47,189 bases of DNA from positions 109,272-156,460 of the forward strand of contig FR891337.1 of the NCBI GenBank assembly GCA_000435335.1, in the 5' to 3' direction. The DNA comes from Clostridium sp. CAG:964 (lineage in GTDB: Bacteria; Bacillota; Clostridia; Oscillospirales; Acutalibacteraceae). Within the stretch, counting starts at the first letter, position 1; each line of letters opens with the position of its first letter. This document shows, one piece after another, positions 28,453 to 38,225 of this stretch. The position numbers and the translations under genes are program-made. Under the pieces are notes generated by a model. The model was given only the letters and a program-made list of their open reading frames with translations, had not been told where the DNA came from and ran no database searches.

Positions 28453-31230
28453 TTAGTTTTCCAACAAATAGTAAACAGTATTTGCAAATTTTATTGCCTT
28501 TGTATTTGCCAACTCCTGGTCGGTAAATATACCGGTTACTACAGTACCGTCACCAAAATATATTGTACCATTTCCACAAGGCAAACCGTTTTTATAATTT
28601 CCGGTATATCTGTGGTCTGCATAAAGTATTGTACCCTTGCCGTCAGGCTTTCCGTTATTTAATTGCCCCGAAAATACTCCGCCAAGCATTGGCTGTTCTA
28701 CAACAAATTCTTTATAATGTCTGAACTTTTCGTATTTGGTGTCTTTAAGCTTTGCCACATATTCAAGAGGCTGCAGCTCACGCAGAGAGACCTTCATGCT
28801 CTTATATGGCTCTCCTTTTTTAAATATACCCTCAAACTTCTTTTCGCCGTAATCGCTGAAAATACAGCCCATACCCTCACGATGATTGTTTTTTACATTG
28901 CCGTCATAAATAATGCTTGTGCCGTCCTTTGAATATTCATGCATATATACACATTCGCCACCGTTATAGAAGCATTCGTTTATAAGCACATTGTTTTTAA
29001 TTATATTCACTCTGCCGTCAGGTATGCCATCTTTAAAATTGCCTGCCATAAAGGTATTTTTGTCAATATTTAATATGCCGGCACCGTTATATTTGCCGTC
29101 CTGCCACATACCGCAGTATTCCTCGTTGGTATGCTTATAGCTGATGCCAAAGCCGTTGAACATATCATTTTCAAAGCTGCCCATATAAACACATTCGTCA
29201 TTGCTGTATAGTCTGCCTGTACCGGATTTTATACCGTCCGAAAGCTGTCCGTCATATACCTTCACACCGTTGCTGTAGCAAATACCGCTGCCGTTTGGCT
29301 TTCCGTTTAAAATAGTACCGCTATATATAATAACGCCGTTCTTGTCATATATTGAAAGCGTGCCCTTTGCCTCACCGTTTACAAACTTACCTGCACAGTA
29401 GCTGCCGTTTTTGTCATAAAGTCTTCCGTCGCCATTGTACATACCATTTTTCCATTGACCTTTATATACAACATCTCCGACAGAATTTTTAAGCACGCCC
29501 GTTCCGTTAGGAACACCGTTTGCAAATTCACCTGTATAGGTGCTTCCGTTATCGTAATAAAAGGTACCGTTTCCGTTATATATGTTCTTTTTAAAGCTGC
29601 CTGTATATTTTACGGTGCCGTCGGAATTAAACAGAGTGCCTGCTCCCTCTTTGCTTCCGTTTTTGTAGTCACCGCTGTATATTAAAACGCCGTCTGCTGA
29701 AATAACAGTGCCAAAATTTAAGGGTGTACCGTTTTCAACCTTAGGTATAAACATTTCGCCGTTTTCCAAATTAAAGGTTACCCTTGCACCATTTTTTTCA
29801 AAGGAGCTTCTTGCATACAGTAAATGACCAAGCTTATCGAACTTTGCACTGACATATTTTTTTGTATTATTTTCAAAGTTTGCGGCAGTTATGCAGCCGT
29901 CGGTAGCTCTGAATTCCAAGCCGAAGCCGTCATAGTTATTATCTTTATAATTTCCTATGTGTGCAAGCTTGCCGGTTTTAAAATATGAAACGCCAAAACC
30001 GTTTTTCATATCCTCGGAATATTCGCCCTCGTAAAGTGTTCTGCCCTTTGCTGTGGCAGTTCTGCCGTACCCGCTGCGACGCTTCAAGCTGTCAAGCTCG
30101 CCAAAGTAATATCCCTTTTCCTTTTGTGAAAGTGAAATTTGTTTGTCGGCGTTGTCGGCCTCATTACCCGGATTTTTACAAACATCCACATCCTGCATAG
30201 CCGGAGCGTCCATAATATCTTCAGGTTTGGCATTAGAGCTGTTGCTTTCGGCAGCACCTACATCTGTGCCCTTATTTGTACCTACATTTGCCTTAGAGCT
30301 TGTAATTTCACTGTAGGTATCGGCCGCCGGCTTTAGTGCATTGCTTATTGCTTTTCTATAAGCAGTGCTTTTGTCATCGTTTAAAGCATCGGCCGATGAA
30401 GCGTTATCGACAGATGCAGAATTTGCAGCCTGTTGAGATGCTGTTTTTTTGTCAGCCGGTGCAGCGTATTTTACTTTAGGGGAAACGCTGTTTATATTAA
30501 GTACAGTCGCCGACGCTGCAAGATTTTTATACTTGACATTTTTGGTTAAATTGTCAATATTGAAATAATTGTTTTTATTTGTCTGACTTTCTTTTTTGTT
30601 GGATTTAGTGCCGTTTATAATCAAATTCCATCGTGCCTGAACCTCTTCGTCACCAAAATAATATGTTCTGCCGTTTACCGTTGCCTTAACCAAGGGCCTG
30701 CATTTTGCAACAGCTTCGTCGTTTAAATAAGTATTGTCAGATATTTCAAGTGCAAAAAGTATTTGCGGGAAGGATACTTCACCGTCATAAAGTGCAATAG
30801 CCGCTCTGTCGTCATTTAGCCACGGCATTAACGAAACAGTAGGCTCACTGCTTCCATTTTTAAAATACTCTGTTTTTTGCCAGATATGGGAGTGATTAAA
30901 AAACATTCTTTTTACAATAAAACCTTTTTGATTTTTGTATATAATTCCATATCCGGACGGATCCAATACCAATTCCTCAGATGTAACACCGTTTGCTGTA
31001 GCTTTCCATTTAGTCTTAGAGTTGGTTTGAATTTGGTAGGAATATGAATAGGATATTCCGTTGTATGTAAATGAAAGCTTGTCCTTTGTTTTTTTACCGC
31101 CTGAAATAAAAAAACGACTGCGTGCATCTGTAAGAATATCTACAGGTACAGTCTGATTTTCTAAGCTGCAGTAGAAAACATTAAGGTATGTACAGTTTTT
31201 TTCCAACACATTGATATTTTGATTAGGCAT
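28453..31230 (-). CDS. Large MORN-repeat protein
   Basis: This 925-aa protein has no signal peptide or membrane helix. Residues 1-220 form an unrecognised domain with aromatic strands (FTYNGISYSYSYQI, GRTYYFGDEEV). Residues 220-370 are a low-complexity Ala/Ser/Asn/Asp linker. Residues ~385-925 hold roughly sixteen MORN-type repeats of the form Y-x-G-x3-N-G-x3-G-x-G, for example YTGEFANGVPNGTGVL and YKGQWKNGMYNGDGRLY. MORN arrays bind proteins or lipids at membranes. Bacterial MORN proteins of this size are poorly characterised. A strong ribosome site (GGGGGAGGA) suggests good expression. Its coupling to mscS hints at an envelope link, which is inference. Confidence 0.85.
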   Translation of the reverse strand: MPNQNINVLEKNCTYLNVFYCSLENQTVPVDILTDARSRFFISGGKKTKDKLSFTYNGISYSYSYQIQTNSKTKWKATANGVTSEELVLDPSGYGIIYKNQKGFIVKRMFFNHSHIWQKTEYFKNGSSEPTVSLMPWLNDDRAAIALYDGEVSFPQILFALEISDNTYLNDEAVAKCRPLVKATVNGRTYYFGDEEVQARWNLIINGTKSNKKESQTNKNNYFNIDNLTKNVKYKNLAASATVLNINSVSPKVKYAAPADKKTASQQAANSASVDNASSADALNDDKSTAYRKAISNALKPAADTYSEITSSKANVGTNKGTDVGAAESNSSNAKPEDIMDAPAMQDVDVCKNPGNEADNADKQISLSQKEKGYYFGELDSLKRRSGYGRTATAKGRTLYEGEYSEDMKNGFGVSYFKTGKLAHIGNYKDNNYDGFGLEFRATDGCITAANFENNTKKYVSAKFDKLGHLLYARSSFEKNGARVTFNLENGEMFIPKVENGTPLNFGTVISADGVLIYSGDYKNGSKEGAGTLFNSDGTVKYTGSFKKNIYNGNGTFYYDNGSTYTGEFANGVPNGTGVLKNSVGDVVYKGQWKNGMYNGDGRLYDKNGSYCAGKFVNGEAKGTLSIYDKNGVIIYSGTILNGKPNGSGICYSNGVKVYDGQLSDGIKSGTGRLYSNDECVYMGSFENDMFNGFGISYKHTNEEYCGMWQDGKYNGAGILNIDKNTFMAGNFKDGIPDGRVNIIKNNVLINECFYNGGECVYMHEYSKDGTSIIYDGNVKNNHREGMGCIFSDYGEKKFEGIFKKGEPYKSMKVSLRELQPLEYVAKLKDTKYEKFRHYKEFVVEQPMLGGVFSGQLNNGKPDGKGTILYADHRYTGNYKNGLPCGNGTIYFGDGTVVTGIFTDQELANTKAIKFANTVYYLLEN

Positions 31231-31546
31231 TTTAATCCTCCCCCGCTTTTATACAGCAGACCTTTTTACAGCAAAATATAAAAAGCCTGCAATTACAAAT
31301 AACCATTATATATACTACTACATCTTTTATGTTTTTTCAAGGAATCAAGACAATATACAGCACATATCAACAAAGTACACCTTATTTTTTGTAGAAAATT
31401 AAGTATTACAGTTTCAAAACAAAGCAGGTATGCCAAGCTTTTTACCATGCCGCCGGTTGTGCCTGACTATACCTGCCTTAGTGAATAAGAGGTTTTTATT
31501 TTTTCGGGTTATATAATAAATGCCCGTCTTATAAATATAGCATTTA
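31231..31546. other. Intergenic region with one long-loop inverted repeat
   Basis: No gene is seen in these 316 bases. The right half has GCAGGTAT (31424-31431) and ATACCTGC (31469-31476), a stem with a 37-nt interior just beyond the end of the minus-strand gene at 31547, possibly a terminator. The left half should hold the promoter of the MORN gene, but none stands out clearly. Confidence 0.5.
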
Positions 31547-32824
31547 TTACTCAGCGGTAACCTCAAAGGTTGCCGGCTCGGTTGCCTGAACCTGACCTTG
31601 AGACTGTACAGTAGAGTTAGTACTCTCTTTAATTGGAATAGCCCTTGAGTAGGCCGCTGTAGAAAACAGTCTTTCCAGTGTTTCATAGTCGGCCACACCG
31701 TCACGGCGATTAAGCTCATTGTTTACCTGAAATTCCTTAACTGCACTTGCTGTAGAGTCACCGTAAAATCCGGTAGGATTTATCGGCAGATAGCCTAAGT
31801 CGTCCAGCCTTTGCTGCAAAGCAAGTACTACATAGTCTTGATCCTCCAAGCTGTACGAAATTCCGTCGTATAATTCTACTCCGTAATCCTCAGTTAAGCT
31901 CTTGCCCTTGACCTCTTTTTGCTTTGTCAGTCGGTCTTCTATATATTTAATGCCCTGTACGGCAGTATTACCTTGTCTGGTTAAATAAACAGACGGTATC
32001 TCAACAATTCTGTTTTTATTAATTACATTACTGCCTTTAAATTCATCACTTTGAAGAATTTTGGCTTTTAGTCCTTTTTCGCAAAGCACATAAAACGCAA
32101 AGCCCTCCTGCTTATCAGCGGCAATTATCCTGGATATTGGCATAGCACCGTTTTGATCCGTATCAACAGCTATATTTTGAACTCCTGCATATTCAAGAAT
32201 TGTATTTGCAAACATATCGGTGGTAACGGCACTTTTATCATCAAGCTTAAAAAGATAACAGCCCTTTACTACATTGTTTTTGCTTTTTTCTGCCTCCATT
32301 GACCTGAGTACTTTATTAACAGACTCTTCGCCTGACCTTTCCCCTGTTATGCTGCCCTCCATAACCCTGCACAGGTTTTTATAAAGAAGCTTAAGCTCCT
32401 CTGTATCTGAGGCAGGCTTTATTCTAAGCACTGCTGTGTCGCTGTCCTTCATTGCCTTATAATCGCTGTATTTTATGCTGTCGGCTGTAAATACAACATC
32501 AGGGTTTAAATTGTTTACGGATGCCGTGTCAGGGTTTGCGTCTGTACCGTATTCCTTTACATTTTTTAATTCCTCCTGACTGCAATCCTTAGTTTTTGCT
32601 ACAATTTTATCACTATAGCCGCAGGCAATAAGAATGTCGGCAGCATTATCGTCAAGTACTGCAACCCTTTGGGGCTTTGCTGTTATTGTGTCGTGACCTA
32701 CATTTACAGGATACTCCTCTTGTTTACCGGTAAATTTGTCGATAGTTGTGCTAAAACTACTGCAGCCTGCAGCAGCGGCAAGAGTAATTGCACAAAGTGA
32801 TATTGCCAGTATTTTCCTTAGCAT
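31547..32824 (-). CDS. Lipoprotein with solute-binding-like domain and C-terminal peptidoglycan-binding domain
   Basis: This 425-aa protein has a signal peptide with lipobox LAAAAGC (Cys21). A domain like the BtuF/FhuD class of periplasmic binding proteins follows (RVAVLDDNAADILIACGYSD, NPDTASVNNLNPDVVFTAD). The PG_binding_1 repeat is at about 340-410 (LALQQRLDDLGYLPINPTGF, then YGDSTASAVKEFQ). A binding protein fused to a wall-binding module, without any transporter genes beside it, is unusual. It may be a wall-tethered sensor or enzyme scaffold rather than an importer. ATG 32824 follows AGGAGGAG; the longer open frame has no such site. Confidence 0.8.
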   Translation of the reverse strand: MLRKILAISLCAITLAAAAGCSSFSTTIDKFTGKQEEYPVNVGHDTITAKPQRVAVLDDNAADILIACGYSDKIVAKTKDCSQEELKNVKEYGTDANPDTASVNNLNPDVVFTADSIKYSDYKAMKDSDTAVLRIKPASDTEELKLLYKNLCRVMEGSITGERSGEESVNKVLRSMEAEKSKNNVVKGCYLFKLDDKSAVTTDMFANTILEYAGVQNIAVDTDQNGAMPISRIIAADKQEGFAFYVLCEKGLKAKILQSDEFKGSNVINKNRIVEIPSVYLTRQGNTAVQGIKYIEDRLTKQKEVKGKSLTEDYGVELYDGISYSLEDQDYVVLALQQRLDDLGYLPINPTGFYGDSTASAVKEFQVNNELNRRDGVADYETLERLFSTAAYSRAIPIKESTNSTVQSQGQVQATEPATFEVTAE

Positions 32825-32940
32825 ATTTAACTCCTCCTGTATTTTTACATACAAACTTATATTAACTCTTTTTATGTCTGCTGTCAATTTTTACAGTATA
32901 TTTAAGGGCATATAATGCTTTATATAATTTGTATACTCAT

Positions 32941-34164
32941 TTAAAGCACGGCTAAAACATTTTCAACCTCCTTTGAGGCATTATCATTATTAAAATAATC
33001 AATATGGTATATCATAAAGCCGTTAATATTTTGCTTTTTACAGTATTCAACCTCTTTCATTAATATATCGTTGTCCTCCCTCCAAGTGCCGTCATCATCA
33101 TTACTGCCGGCTTTATAAAGTGCCAGACCTACACATAAAGGCACCGTGCTGTTTTGCATTGCGTCCTGCCACTGTTTAAGCATTGTATCAAACGGAAGAA
33201 CAGAGTGCTTAAAATTTACATATATTTGGGGGCATATATAATCTACATAGCCCTTGGTGCTGCACCAGGTGTAAATATCGGCACCAATGTTAAGACAGTT
33301 GTTTATATTTCCTTGCGGCGATATTCCGAAAATCACATTGCTTTTTATAGCCTTTATACTGCTGTATACACTGCTGACAAGCATATTTACATTGCTTTTT
33401 CGCCATTGTATTTGGGTAAGGGGTATACACTCTGCGTCAAGGCCTTCTTTATAATTAAGGTAGCTGTCGGCGTCTATTGCTGTTTCGGCAGCGGGATAAA
33501 AATAATCGTCAAACTGTATTCCGTCTACATCATAATTTTTTACAACCTCCTTAACGCCGTCTATAATTAATTTTTGTCCCTTAGTGCTTGCAGGATTTAT
33601 ATATTTACCACCGTCATATTCCAAAATATCATTGCTGTCCAGCTTGCTAAGCACGCCTTTTTGTGATAATTCCTTTGGAGTATCCTCAGTGCATATTCTG
33701 TACGGGTTTATCCAACCGTGAAATTTTAAATTATTCTTGTGGGATTGGTCTATCATATATTTTAATGGGTCAAAATCCATTTCTGCACCCTGCTTGCCTG
33801 TAACAATGTGAGAGCTTGGGTAAATTTTGGAGGTGTACAGTGCGTCGGAGAATGGTCTTATATGTACAATAAGCGTATTTATTTTATTCTCTTTTGCTGT
33901 ATTTATAATTTTGTTAAAGCACTCTTTAAAGGATTTTTCGGTATGCTCCTTGGTTTCAAGGGACATATACGGCACCCACACACCTCTTATATTATCAACA
34001 TCAGCCTTATTTATCGGCACCGCCTCCCCAAGCACATTGTATGCTTCGGACGCTCTCGGCTTAACGGGGCTTAGTGAGTTAAAGCAATAGGCTGTAATTG
34101 TAGCTATTACCAGAACAACAACCGCAATACACCATATTCTGTTGCATTTAATTTTTAATATCAT
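32941..34164 (-). CDS. Family-10-like glycosyl hydrolase (GHL10/YngK type)
   Basis: This 407-aa protein has an N-terminal membrane anchor (IWCIAVVVLVIATITAYCF) and a TIM-barrel domain of the GHL10 (former DUF187) group: IRGVWVPYMSL, KINTLIVHIRPFSDALY, FHGWINPYR, DVDGIQFDDYFYP, IFGISPQGN and YVDYICPQIYV. Relatives act on or near cell-wall glycans, but the substrate is not established. The acidic residues in FDDYFYP are typical of the site. It is monocistronic, with GGAAGG ahead of the ATG. Confidence 0.87.
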   Translation of the reverse strand: MILKIKCNRIWCIAVVVLVIATITAYCFNSLSPVKPRASEAYNVLGEAVPINKADVDNIRGVWVPYMSLETKEHTEKSFKECFNKIINTAKENKINTLIVHIRPFSDALYTSKIYPSSHIVTGKQGAEMDFDPLKYMIDQSHKNNLKFHGWINPYRICTEDTPKELSQKGVLSKLDSNDILEYDGGKYINPASTKGQKLIIDGVKEVVKNYDVDGIQFDDYFYPAAETAIDADSYLNYKEGLDAECIPLTQIQWRKSNVNMLVSSVYSSIKAIKSNVIFGISPQGNINNCLNIGADIYTWCSTKGYVDYICPQIYVNFKHSVLPFDTMLKQWQDAMQNSTVPLCVGLALYKAGSNDDDGTWREDNDILMKEVEYCKKQNINGFMIYHIDYFNNDNASKEVENVLAVL

Positions 34165-34284
34165 TTGTTATCTTCCTTCCAATGTTTTTTCAGCAAAGAC
34201 TGTCTTAACAATTTCTGTAAAATGTGCTATTATATATATACTTTTGGCACAGGCTAAATATTCGGTAACAATAGAGGTGGAAAA

Positions 34285-34572
34285 TTGCGGTATTTACTAT
34301 ACGGCACTATAATTTATTTAGTACTTATAAATATAGTTGCAATTTTTATAACAGTAGCAGATAAGCAAAAGGCAAAGCACAACAGGTGGAGAATAAAGGA
34401 AGCTGATTTACTGCTTGTTTCCGCATTGGGCGGCGCAGTGGGAATGTATATAACTATGAGGATAATACACCACAAAACAAGAAAGGCAAAATTTATGGCA
34501 GGCATACCGATAATATTTTTTACAGAGCTTATAGCGGTTGTGTCGGTACTTTTGTGGGCGTCAAGAATATGA
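34285..34572 (+). CDS. DUF1294 small membrane protein
   Basis: This 95-aa protein has three membrane helices and the DUF1294 core: ADKQKAKHNRWRIKEADLLL, then ALGGAVGMYITMRIIHHKTR and KAKFMAGIPIIF. The family is widespread and its function is unknown. The TTG start follows GAGGTGG by 5 nt. Its TGA overlaps the start of the pseudouridine synthase (ATGA), so translation is coupled. Confidence 0.85.
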   Translation: MRYLLYGTIIYLVLINIVAIFITVADKQKAKHNRWRIKEADLLLVSALGGAVGMYITMRIIHHKTRKAKFMAGIPIIFFTELIAVVSVLLWASRI

Positions 34573-35441
34573 GTAATATTATTTTAAATTTTACAGTTCC
34601 AAAGGAATATAACGACACACAGGCAAAGTGGTTTTTGCGTAATTATTGCAATATCTCCGTAAGACTGCTGACTGCCCTTAAACTTACTCCGCTGGGCATA
34701 AGCCGAGACGGCAGCTTGCTGCGTGTAATAGATAATGTATATACAGGTGATGTAATAAGGGTTAAACTGCCGGAGGATAATAACAAAATTATTCCTGTAG
34801 AAACAGACCTTGACATTTGCTACGAGGACGAGCATATTTTAGTTGTAAATAAGCCGCCCTTTATGCCGGTTCATCCGACACACAACCATATTGATGACAC
34901 CTTGGCAAACGGCGTTGCTTTTTATCTGCAAAGCAAGGGCTGTACAAGCTGTTTTAGAGCTATTAACAGAATTGACCGTGATACCACCGGACTTGTGCTG
35001 TTAGCCAAGCACAGCTATGCAGCCGCAAACCTTGTGAAGAATGTAAAAAAGGTCTATTCGGCAGTATGTCAGGGTATAATTACAGAGCCGGGGACGGTTA
35101 ATGCAAATATATCTCTTTTAGAGGGGCATACTATCCAGCGTGTCGCAGGTACTGCAGACGGCGTGCATGCCGTAACACACTATAAGCCGTTAATTATCGG
35201 CAACAACCATACTTTACTTGAATTTAATCTTGAAACAGGCAGAACACATCAAATACGGGTGCATATGTCATATATAGGTCACCCCCTTGCAGGAGATGAT
35301 ATGTACGGTGGTTCTTTGGAACATATAAACAGACAGGCTCTTCACTGCAAAACCATAACATTTATTCACCCTGTTACTCACAAAAGTGTAACTGTAACCA
35401 CACCGCTGCCAAAAGATATGGAGCAGGTTATAAATATATAA
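34569..35441 (+). CDS. RluA-family pseudouridine synthase
   Basis: This 290-aa enzyme has an N-terminal S4-like part (about 10-70) and the catalytic core with Asp136 in NRIDRDTTGLVLLAK. Further motifs are ILVVNKPPFMPVHPT, LLEFNLETGRTHQIRVHM and HPLAGDDMYGG. It isomerises uridine in rRNA or tRNA; the target cannot be told among RluA/C/D types. The start is inside the stop of the DUF1294 gene and lacks its own clear ribosome site. Confidence 0.92.
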   Translation: MSNIILNFTVPKEYNDTQAKWFLRNYCNISVRLLTALKLTPLGISRDGSLLRVIDNVYTGDVIRVKLPEDNNKIIPVETDLDICYEDEHILVVNKPPFMPVHPTHNHIDDTLANGVAFYLQSKGCTSCFRAINRIDRDTTGLVLLAKHSYAAANLVKNVKKVYSAVCQGIITEPGTVNANISLLEGHTIQRVAGTADGVHAVTHYKPLIIGNNHTLLEFNLETGRTHQIRVHMSYIGHPLAGDDMYGGSLEHINRQALHCKTITFIHPVTHKSVTVTTPLPKDMEQVINI

Positions 35442-35507
35442 CGGCGAATAACAGAACGAATATATTACAAATAATGTGAACAGTTATTAAATTTTTAGTA
35501 AATTTCG

Positions 35508-35536
35508 TTGATTACAAAAATGTAATGTGTTATCAT
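35508..35536 (+). promoter_or_regulatory. Promoter of the Big2-NlpC/P60 gene
   Basis: TTGATT (35508-35513), a 17-bp spacer and TATCAT (35531-35536) lie 44 bp before the start codon. Confidence 0.75.
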
Positions 35537-35580
35537 AAATATGTAAACATTTTTACATAGAGAATTGATGGGGTTTTATA

Positions 35581-37008
35581 ATGAATTCACTAAAAAAGCA
35601 GAAAAAAGAAGCTGTACCAAGAAAAAAGAAAGCGATTACGATTGTAGGAAGCACTCTGGCGGTAATAGTTGTGGCCGGTACTGCCGGTGCTTTGTTTGCC
35701 GGCAGTGGAATTATAGGAGGCAACTACGCTGATAGACTTTCGGGAAAAGAAAGCCCGGTACATACTGTTGTGGAAAAAGCAACCGAAAAAAGCACTTCAC
35801 AAAAAGACGCAACGGCTGATGAGAGGCTGCCTAAAAAAGAATATAAAATATCATTTGTAAAGAAAAAGGCCGCAGTTTCTACAGGAGATAAATACACAGC
35901 AGAGTTGGCTGACGGAATTGACCTAAGCAAATATAAATTAAATTGGTCAAGCAGTGACGAAAGCGTGGCAACGGTGGATAAAAACGGAATAGTTACAGGT
36001 GTAGCAGACGGTAAAGCCACTATAACCTGTCAGAAAGCAGGCAGCAGCATAAAAGCAACACTGCCAATAACCGTGACAACGCCTGTTTACCCTGAAGCTC
36101 TTGAGCTTAATAAAGCAGAATACACCTTAACAGATGTAGGCGAGCTACTAAAGCTAAGTGCTTCGATTACCCCTGAGGATACAGTTACCGAAACAAAGCT
36201 AAAATGGTCGTCCTCTGACGAGAGCGTAGCTGCGGTATCTGACAAGGGTGTGGTAAAGGCTGTATCTGAGGGCACTGCCACAATATATTGCACAACTGCT
36301 AATGATATTACTGCCGAATGCTTAGTTACGGTTCAGAAAATAGTTAAGGCTGATGAGCTGTTTCTTGATTATGTAGGCTATGATTTCAGCGGCCCGCAAA
36401 GCGAGCCTGTTAAGCTGACAGCCACTGTTTACCCTGAAAATGCTACATACCAAGATGTTGCCTGGCATTCCACAAATGAGAATGTCGCCTGTGTAGATAA
36501 TGACGGCAATGTTACAATTACAGGCGACGGTAAATGTGACATTGTATGTACTACCATAGACGGCACATATCTTTCTAAAAAATGTGAAATTACAGCTGAA
36601 AATACAATGCCTGTTGTAACCTGTCCTGAGGGCACAAGCGTGTATGTTCCTGTAAACCCTGTTCCTGCCAATTCGGTTATTGAAGAAGCACTTAGATATG
36701 TCGGAAAGATACCTTATGTTTGGGGTGGAACAGACCTGTCAACAGGCGTTGACTGCTCCGGCTTTATATGTGCGGTTTACCAAAGATTTGGCATTAACCT
36801 GTGGGGCGTTCGTACTGACCTGTATCTTGCCGGAACAGAGGTAAAATCTATAGAGGAAGCAAAAGCAGGCGATATTCTTTGCTACCCGGGTCATGTTGCT
36901 ATTTATGACGGTAACGGCGGAAGAGTGCATGCCTATGATACAGGCTATATGATTATGCACGACACAAACATAGGCGGATATTATACTATAAGAAGAATTA
37001 TAGAGTGA
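35581..37008 (+). CDS. Cell-wall endopeptidase with Big2 domains and NlpC/P60 domain
   Basis: This 475-aa protein has a basic N-terminus and membrane anchor (about residues 18-45). Three bacterial Ig-like (Big2) domains follow, recognised by LNWSSSDESVATVDKNGIVT, LKWSSSDESVAAVSDKGVV and VAWHSTNENVACVDNDGNV. The C-terminal NlpC/P60 cysteine peptidase has Cys392 in DCSGF, His438 in PGHVAIY and His450 as the likely third residue. It would cut peptidoglycan stem peptides at the cell surface. A single-gene unit with its own promoter and terminator. Confidence 0.92.
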   Translation: MNSLKKQKKEAVPRKKKAITIVGSTLAVIVVAGTAGALFAGSGIIGGNYADRLSGKESPVHTVVEKATEKSTSQKDATADERLPKKEYKISFVKKKAAVSTGDKYTAELADGIDLSKYKLNWSSSDESVATVDKNGIVTGVADGKATITCQKAGSSIKATLPITVTTPVYPEALELNKAEYTLTDVGELLKLSASITPEDTVTETKLKWSSSDESVAAVSDKGVVKAVSEGTATIYCTTANDITAECLVTVQKIVKADELFLDYVGYDFSGPQSEPVKLTATVYPENATYQDVAWHSTNENVACVDNDGNVTITGDGKCDIVCTTIDGTYLSKKCEITAENTMPVVTCPEGTSVYVPVNPVPANSVIEEALRYVGKIPYVWGGTDLSTGVDCSGFICAVYQRFGINLWGVRTDLYLAGTEVKSIEEAKAGDILCYPGHVAIYDGNGGRVHAYDTGYMIMHDTNIGGYYTIRRIIE

Positions 37009-37038
37009 TTTTAGCAAATAATATTTAATATACATAGA

Positions 37039-37075
37039 AACACCACCACGGAAATATCTGCGGTGGAGTTTTTAT
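37039..37075 (+). terminator. Terminator after the NlpC/P60 gene
   Basis: CCACC (37043-37047) pairs with GGTGG (37062-37066), extended by AAC/GTT with one mismatch. TTTTT follows. Confidence 0.65.
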
Positions 37076-37091
37076 GTAACAGGAGGTAAGA

Positions 37092-38042
37092 ATGAAGAAG
37101 AAAATATTTTTATTGTTTATAGTGCCGGCAATAGTAATTGCATCTGTTTTTTCGGGCTGTGGTCAAAAGGAGAACCAAGTCAGCGGAGTTAAAATAGTAT
37201 CTACTATCTTTCCGCAGTACGATTTTGCCAGAGCAATTACAGGCGACAAGGGCAGTCTGAAAATGCTGATTCCACCGGGTGGAGAGGCGCACACCTATGA
37301 GCCTACCCCACAGGATATTATAAGTATCCAGGAGGCAGATGTGTTCCTTTATATAGGAGGAGAAAGCGACGCTTGGGTTGACAATATACTGGATTCTGTA
37401 AACACAAGCAAAACAAAAGTTGTAAGGCTGATTGATTATGTTGATACCCTGCAGGAAGAAACCGTAGAGGGAATGCAGGAGGAAAAGCACAACGATGAGG
37501 CAGGCGACGAACCGGAAACTGACGAACATATTTGGACATCACCTAAAAATGCAGTTAAAATGGTAAATGCTATCAGCGACGCAATTTGCCGGGCTGACAG
37601 TCAAAATAATAAATACTACAAAGAGAATACCAAGGACTATGTGTCTAAGCTGGAGAAGCTGGACAAAAGCTTTTCTGAAATAGTAAAAAACGGTAAAAGA
37701 AGCGAGATTATATTCGGCGACCGTTTTCCGCTGATTTATTTTACTAAGGAATACGGGCTTAAATATTATGCCGCTTTTCCGGGCTGTGCTTCCGAAACCG
37801 AGCCAAGTGCTTCTACTATAGCCTTTTTGACTGACAAGGTGAAAGAGGATAAAATTCCGGTGGTTTTTAAAATAGAGCTTAGCAGTTCGGCTGTAGCAGA
37901 TACAATAGCCGGTGAAACAGGTGCCGAGGTACTTACCTTTTATTCCTGCCACAATCTTTCAAAAGAACAGTTTAATAATGGCGAAACCTATCTTTCAATG
38001 ATGACAGATAACCTTACCGCATTAAAAACAGCACTAAATTAA
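37092..38042 (+). CDS. Zinc/manganese-type ABC substrate-binding lipoprotein (ZnuA/TroA family)
   Basis: This 316-aa lipoprotein has lipobox VFSGC (Cys23). The cluster A-I fold motifs are KIVSTIFPQYDFARAITG, PPGGEAHTYEPTPQDI (metal His), an acidic His-containing loop (EEKHNDEAGDEPETDEHIWT) and FGDRFPLIYFTKEYGL. The DEHIWT site supplies another metal His. It would capture Zn2+ or Mn2+ for an ABC importer. No ATPase or permease lies beside it, so it is an orphan here. AGGAGG precedes the ATG. Confidence 0.92.
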   Translation: MKKKIFLLFIVPAIVIASVFSGCGQKENQVSGVKIVSTIFPQYDFARAITGDKGSLKMLIPPGGEAHTYEPTPQDIISIQEADVFLYIGGESDAWVDNILDSVNTSKTKVVRLIDYVDTLQEETVEGMQEEKHNDEAGDEPETDEHIWTSPKNAVKMVNAISDAICRADSQNNKYYKENTKDYVSKLEKLDKSFSEIVKNGKRSEIIFGDRFPLIYFTKEYGLKYYAAFPGCASETEPSASTIAFLTDKVKEDKIPVVFKIELSSSAVADTIAGETGAEVLTFYSCHNLSKEQFNNGETYLSMMTDNLTALKTALN

Positions 38043-38072
38043 ATAATAACTATCCTCTCCCCTTTTATTAAG

Positions 38073-38122
38073 AGCAGGTATGTCAAAAGCGTGTCAACAG
38101 CACCGCAAACGGCATACCTGCT
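38073..38122 (+). repeat. Long-loop inverted repeat after the metal-binding lipoprotein gene
   Basis: AGCAGGTATG pairs with CATACCTGCT across a 30-nt interior, with a T-rich tail. The arms share GCAGGTATG with the element at 31424-31476, so this may be a dispersed terminator-like repeat. Confidence 0.5.
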
Positions 38123-38225
38123 TTTACTTTCATTAAGTATTAGGTCTATAAATATCACTAATAAAAGACATAAAGCATAATATGTTAAAAAGAATTGAGT
38201 TTAAATGAATAATGAGGTGAAGTAT

